Origin: Physcomitrium patens
Taxonomy: Eukaryota > Streptophyta > Bryopsida > Funariales > Funariaceae
Length of the DNA: 64,000 nt
Assembly: GCF_000002425.4 (NCBI RefSeq)
Contig: NC_037256.1
Coordinates: 16,650,830 to 16,714,829, forward strand
Reading direction: 5' to 3'
Shown here: positions 58,446 through 64,000 of the stretch, piece after piece
Layout: each line of letters begins with the position of its first letter
Numbering within the stretch: position 1 is the stretch's first letter
The notes under the pieces: model-generated
The model's input: only the letters and a program-made list of their open reading frames with translations
Databases searched by the model: none
Told to the model about the DNA's origin: nothing
Translations under genes and position numbers: made by a program

Positions 58446-61341
58446 CTCCTACGTAATTATCAAATTTTTTAAAAAAGAATGTAGATATTCTTTCCAAGCA
58501 TCGACCTTATGATTGTTCAATTGATCTGTAAGAAGGAGATCAACCACCATTCGGACTAATGTATAGCTTATCGCAGAATGAATTGGGTGAATTAAAAGAA
58601 TACATTGATGAGAATTTGGCAAAAAACTTTATACGCCATTCTAAATCTCCAATCGGGGCTCCTATCTTATTTGTGAAGAAGAAAGATGAATCTCTACAAA
58701 TGTATGTAGATTATCGAAGATTCAATAAGATCACCATAAAAAATAGGTAACCTTTGGCTTTGATTTCAGGACTTCTTGACCAATTCAATCAAGGAAAGAT
58801 CTATACCAAAATAGATCTACAAGGAGCATACAACTTAGTTCGTATCAAAGAAGGAGATGAATGGAAGACTGCTTTTCGAACTAGGTATGGATATTTTGAA
58901 TATAATGTCATGCTTTTTGGACTCACAAATACACCGGCTACTTTTCAACAACTTATGAATGATGTTTTTCATGAGTTTTTAGATGATTTTGTTGTTTGCT
59001 ATTTAGACGACATTCTAATCTACTCTAAGAACACAGAAGAATATGAGCTTCATATTCATGTGTTACAAAAGTTTAGAGATATAAGATTATATACAAAGTT
59101 GGAAAAGTGTATATTCCACACTACTCAAGTTGACTTTTTAGGATACATCATTTCCAACAAAGGCCTTATGATGGATCCCAAGAAGGTTCAAACTATCATA
59201 GATTGAAAGATTCTAAGAACAGTACGAGATGTGTAATACTTTTTGGGCTTTACTAATTACTATCGGATCTTCATCAAGAATTTTTTTCAAGTTGTACATC
59301 TACTTATATGTTTGACTTATAAAGACAAAATTGAGTGGAATAAAGAAGCAGAAGCATCATTTGATGCTTTAAAGAAGGAGTTTATTTTTGTACCAATCTT
59401 ATATTGCGTTGACTTCTCCAAGATATTTTTTATGGAAATAGACGCATCAAATTTTGCTATAGGTGTCGTATTATCACAAATGGGAACAAATGACAAACTC
59501 TACTCAATAGCTTTCCATTCGAGGAAATTTTCAGCAGTTGAGATTAATTATGAGATCCATGACAAAGAACTCCTTGCAATCATGGATTCATTTCAAGAAT
59601 AGCATCATTATTTAGAAGGCACCTTAAGTCTAGCTATCGTATATATAGACCATAAGAACCTCAAGTACTTCATGTCAACATGTGTTTTGAATTGTTGTCA
59701 AGTTCGTTGGAGCATATCTTTATCTAGATTCAATTTCAAGATTACTTATCAACCCGAAGAATAATAAGGTCTATCGAGTACTCTTTCTACACGTTCTTAT
59801 CTTGTACCAAAAGAAGGAGATGTGTCTTTTGATCAACAAAGATCAATTTTCTTGAAGCCCAAGCATTTTTATCTTTGAGCTATAAAATCAACATTGATTA
59901 TTGAATCAATATTTGTGAAGCAAATTCAATCAAGCATGTCATCTGATCCTCTTGTTTAGGATATCAAGGATACTTCTTCAAAGTCCCATGATACTTCCAA
60001 GTTTGAATTTAAGAATAATCTATTATATTTCGAAGGACACTTATATGTTCTAGAAGGTGAAGTTTGATTACGTGTTTTTCAAGCTCATCATAACTTTCGA
60101 GCAGCATGACATTTTGGGTATAATAAAACTTTGAAACTAATATCCAGGGATTTTTGGTTGCCGCAAATATAGAAGGGAGTCAAAGATTTTGTACAATCTT
60201 GTGATGTTTTCTCAAGATCAAAAATTCCTCGTCATCAATCTTACAGACTTTTTGAGCCGTTATCCATTCTAGAACAACCATGGTCTTCTATTTCTATGGA
60301 TTTCATCATAGATCTTCCAATCTCAGGTTCTTATGAATCTATATTTGTGATAGTAGATCATTTTACTAAGATGGCACATTTTGTACCATATACAAAATCT
60401 ATCATACGTGAAGAAACAGCTAAGTTTTTTATTAACAATATCTATCGCTATCATGGATTGCCAAAGGATATTGTATTGGATAGGGGGACTCAATTTGTAT
60501 CAAGATTTTGGAGAAACCTATTCAAGATTCTAAAGGTGGATATAAAGAATTCTTTAGCTTTTCATCCTCAAACTGATAGACAAATAAAATGGGTAAATCA
60601 AGTTCTGGAGCAGTATTTGAGATGTACCATCAACTATCATCAAGATGATTCGACAACTCTTTTACCATTGGCAGAGTGTATATATAATAATTCGATACAT
60701 TCTTCTATTCAACAAATATTTTTTTTGCCAATTATAGTTATCATCCATGACTTGATACTTTTGACTTTTTAAAAGTTGATAATCTTGCGGAAAAAGATTT
60801 AGTAAATTGCTTGTCAAAGCTACATATAACAATGAAGATACAGTTAAAGGAAGGTCAAGAATGACAAAAGACTAACGCGGATGCCTATCGCAAGGAGTAA
60901 CCACAATATAATATGGATGATAAAGTATGGTTACTTTGTCGTAATATCAAGACTACTTATCCTTGTGACAAATTAGATTATCATAGGCTGGGACCTTTTT
61001 CTATTTGTAAACAAATCAATCTTATTGCCTATCAATTACAACTACCAGAGTCTATGAAGATCAACTTTGTATTTTACATGTCTCTTTTGGAGCCGTATAA
61101 GACAATGAATATTTTGAAAAGAAGACAAATGCCACATCTTCTTATAGAAGTGGATAATAAGCAAAACTTTGAGGTGGAAGAAGTCTTAGACTCAAGGTGG
61201 TACCAAAAATAGGTTGGAATATCTTGTTAATTGGTACGGATATGATATTAGTGAACATACATGGGAGCCATTAAAGAATCTTATAAATATAGCAAAGAAA
61301 GTTGAAGTCTTTCATCAATGACATCCATCAAAATCAAGATG
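58446..61341 (+). pseudogene. Pol of chromovirus E (RT to chromodomain)
   Basis: Collinear with A. RT has [18 protein letters not shown] and [10 protein letters not shown]; RNase H MEIDASNFAIGVVLSQMG; integrase MDFIIDLP, DRGTQFVSRFW and a damaged third motif (TDRQIKWVNQ, Glu replaced by Lys); then FEVEEVLDSRW and a weakened chromodomain. At least a dozen stops; most of the length is still readable. Confidence 0.82.
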
Positions 61342-61438
61342 AAGAATAGTAAAAATTTGCTATAAAAGAAACAAAATCAAAAGAAAATAACATTCTACCT
61401 TCTATCTTTCATTGTAGCTTCTATGTATTTGCGATGAG

Positions 61439-61564
61439 ATGGAAGACCAATAACTAGCAGATTCAACTCAAGAGCTTTCATTTGCGGACTTACTAGATGA
61501 GACATTACAATTGTCACAACCTTCAAGATGACGGAATCGAGATGAAGATCCTCAAGAATGACGT
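61439..61564 (+). pseudogene. ORF3 of chromovirus E, 5' part
   Basis: Starts ATG, collinear with A's ORF3 (LADSTQELSFADLLDETLQL) with TAA and TGA replacing Gln/Arg codons. It is cut at 61564 by a solo LTR and resumes at 62818. Confidence 0.7.
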
Positions 61565-62817
61565 TGTCTGCGTAGAGAGAATTTGCCTCAAGAAAGCGTT
61601 AGGCTTTTGGCTGCCACTAAATACTCAATCAAGTCTAAGATATAAGAGTACCAATTTTATATATATAGTAAATTCCCTTTTAGGATAATTACATCAACAT
61701 ATGAGCCAAGTACCAAAAAAACATCCAAATATATGATAAAGTAACTTAAAACCTTATATATCCTTATGAAAAATATTTCTCAAACTTCAACTACTCATAT
61801 CTCACGATCGGACCGTCCAAACAACTCTTAATTTTACATGAAGTACTTATATGCTTTCAAAAACTTCTTCAAAAAAAATCAAGTGCAAATTCGTTATGGA
61901 TCTTGAGATATCGCCAAAATCCTAACAGTAGCTTTAAACCAAAGCTTACTTATACCTACATGCTAATTTCTTCATAACTTATAAAATAAGTATTTAAATA
62001 CCATGAAAATTCGATCTATAACTTTTAAACTTAATAACTCACACTTATAGAAATTTTGAGCCAAAAAATCGTCCAAAAACTCAAGATATGGCTCTAAACA
62101 TTACTATCAATAAAATGACTCACTTACTACCTTTGAATTACATGTGCTGTCTTCAAATGTCTATAACTCCTTCATCTAGACTTGAAATTCGTCAAAAAAT
62201 ATATGTAAAGTGTAGCCAAGAAAGTTTCCTCTTCAACTCTAATCGCCGATCTTTCATTGTTCTCCGTACGCATATGTTATGCTTCAAAGAGTGATAGTAT
62301 ATACAATTTTTATATCTTAACTTTGAACACCTAGATCTCCTTCACAAAAACTCGAAATCCCACAAACTCTTCATCCAAATTATACCCAAAACCTTGAATT
62401 TACTGATCCTAGCCTCCAAAGCTTAAATGCCTTCGAAAGAGAAACCCTAATCCCTAATAAGGCCTCGGGCAGCCTCCTTGAAGCCCATTGGACATGGCCT
62501 TCGACCAATAGGAATGAAGTTTTCTATTCCTTGCCTTCATCCAACCATGCCTTGTTTTTATCCCTTCCAATAAGTCTCCTTCTAGTCAAAATTTTCTTCT
62601 TTAGGCTCTAATCTCTTCTCAAGGCTTTATACTAAACATTTAAGTCTTATGATTTTTTAAAATGCTATAATAAAAAAAAACTAAAATTCAAAATAAAGTT
62701 TCTTAAATCCACTCTCTTTAAATTAATCTATTAACCATTCTAACATATATGTAGATTTATTAACATATAATATATTTTAATTAATTTTTACATACTATAA
62801 GTAATTACAATACGACA
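61565..62817. mobile_element. Solo LTR inside ORF3 of E
   Basis: 1253 bp beginning TGTCTGCG and ending ATACGACA, with acgt on the left and atgt on the right as probable 4-bp duplications. The terminal sequence and a telomere-like aaaccctaatccctaa near 62442 tie it to the Y/Z family. No coding sequence recognised. Confidence 0.7.
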
Positions 62818-63117
62818 ATGTGTCCTTCCTTGAATAGATGGCGAGATAAAACATGTTTGGTATCACGACCTTAGAAGAAACTCCCAATGTTTAGTGATTT
62901 TATTAAAGGTAGGAACAACTCTTGGCAGTGTTTAAATATTTTATTTGAAGGAAGATACAAAGGCCTCAATAATGATCAAATAATAGGGTCATCTTTTTGC
63001 CCTGATATGAGACACTATAGATAGTTGAGAGGACCTATCAACCATCTTTGAAGCAAACCAAGATTAGAATATGTAGCAAATACAATTCGCCATATCTTAG
63101 ACTTCCTCAACATATAA
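62818..63117 (+). pseudogene. ORF3 of chromovirus E, 3' part
   Basis: Apart from a small shift at the junction, it follows A's ORF3 to the same stop position (HVWYHDLRRNSQCLVILLKV, then a LNNDQI-type segment). It ends about 40 bases before the 3' LTR, as in A. Confidence 0.7.
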
Positions 63118-63158
63118 AGACTACTCCTCATGGAACTCGTCTCTAGAAGAGGGGATAA

Positions 63159-63701
63159 TATCATGGACATATACATTTATCTCAATAATTACTTATTAAA
63201 TAGAAATAGTTAAATATAGAATAATTTCATAAAGTCTTCTAAAAAAGCTTCTTAGAAGCTTCATAGACATGGTTTTGACTTTAGTTGTATTTGTAGGTTA
63301 GAAACTTGGTCAAAAAGCTAACCATGTATAGGTAGCTTGTAAAACAAGTTATTTCCGTATAGTAGCTTATAAAAAAAGCTAACTACGTGGTGCATAAATA
63401 GATAATTTGCCTTGCAAGATAAGATATGTGTCTAGCAAAGTCAACACATGGTGGAGGTCTTATAGAACATTGCCACATAGCTCTTAGTTAGATAGTATAT
63501 ATAGAGGCAAGCGTAAAGCCTTCTTCGCTCTTCTCAATGCCTTTTCAATCTTAGTCTTGTTTCAAGACTTTCTAATCTTCTTGTTTTTGGCAATAACCAT
63601 TCTAGTTAATATTACATCACTTTTTGAGTGACTTTTTAGTTTTCTTTAGTAATAGAAGAGTGTATTGAAGATTCTTTTTTTTGAGATTCATGTCTTTGAC
63701 A
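63159..63701 (+). repeat. 3' LTR of chromovirus E
   Basis: Starts tatcatgg (TGTCACGG in A) after the purine run gaagagggg and ends CTTTGACA. The TATA word and a weakened start-site hairpin (gcaagcgtaaag/cttcttcgctctt) are visible near 63495-63530. Confidence 0.82.
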
Positions 63702-64000
63702 ATAGGAATTATTTCATGAGTAAGATATCTAGAAGATAACAAATGACCATCTATAACTTCTATATGTACGAATTTAGTTTTTTGTACTATCCGTATATTA
63801 TGACTTTTAATAAATTCTTCATCTAAAAAATAAGTTGAGGCTCTTGAATCTATTAAGGTAGAGGCTTTATAATTATTAGATCCTAAATATACATGTGTTG
63901 TAAAACAAGAAGAGGTTTCTAAAAAAAAAATAAGACCTTTATTAAGAATTGTGAAAGATTTTAGCCACACCATCCCTATTATAGTTGGATAAATTTATTT
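63702..64000 (-). pseudogene. Protease fragment of chromovirus relic F
   Basis: Minus-strand translation gives LGSNNYKASTLIDSRASTYF (the D-S active site, Gly changed to Arg), EEFIKSHNI and VIDGHLLSSRYLTHEI. The element runs off the window at 64000 and is cut at 63701 by E. Confidence 0.78.

Larger units (their letters stand above)
57190..63701 (+). mobile_element. Decayed chromovirus E
   Basis: Plus-strand relic: gag, an inverted gag/protease segment, pol, ORF3 (split by a solo LTR) and a 3' LTR. I found no 5' LTR; the left end abuts the foreign gag fragment. Decay is mild enough that long open segments survive. It inserted into the minus-strand relic F at 63701. Confidence 0.78.

Overview
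The window looks like plant nuclear DNA. It is AT-rich, has spliceosomal GT-AG introns and TTTAGGG-type telomere-like sequence, and carries plant-style Ty3/gypsy LTR retrotransposons. The chromodomain elements and gene style suggest a non-flowering land plant such as a bryophyte, but that is inference. I saw no bacterial operons, CRISPR arrays, tRNA genes or rRNA genes.

Left part (1-13.4 kb): AT-rich repeats (1-2.8 kb) lead into a more balanced gene island with two host genes on the minus strand. One encodes a macro-domain (ADP-ribose-binding) protein in at least two exons (about 3.8-4.7 kb). The other is a TLC-domain membrane protein; I could trace eight exons (8.57-11.5 kb), seven of them joining in phase. 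GC-richer stretches upstream of each gene probably hold promoters and 5' leader exons, which I could not define.

Middle spacer (13.4-21.3 kb): AT-rich and essentially gene-free, with microsatellites, an 86-bp palindrome and an old LTR fragment.

Right part (21.3-64 kb): a nested stack of LTR retrotransposons. A minus-strand chromovirus relic (C) was split by a plus-strand relic (B, 23457-51957). B was split by a minus-strand non-chromoviral Ty3 element (X, 27377-50021, TSD acttc). X was then hit by three insertions: a nearly intact chromovirus (A, 28908-35280, TSD cgaac), a solo LTR (Z, 35717-37141) and a second minus-strand Ty3 element (Y, 37368-46088). To the right lie a chromovirus tail (D), a stretch of short tandem doublets, a foreign gag fragment, another decayed chromovirus (E, to 63701, itself split by a solo LTR), and a relic (F) into which E inserted.

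Most novel are the features of the chromovirus family A-E. First, a third open reading frame of about 140 codons sits between pol and the 3' LTR and is collinear in four copies (A, C, D, E). Second, in A the 11 nt starting 3 nt after the 5' LTR are exactly complementary to the predicted first 11 nt of the transcript, as in Tf1-type self-priming. A vestigial tRNA-iMet-like site also lies nearby. Third, a conserved hairpin straddles the transcription start. A has nearly identical LTRs but already carries two nonsense codons and an altered protease motif, and the older copies are riddled with stops consistent with transition mutations.
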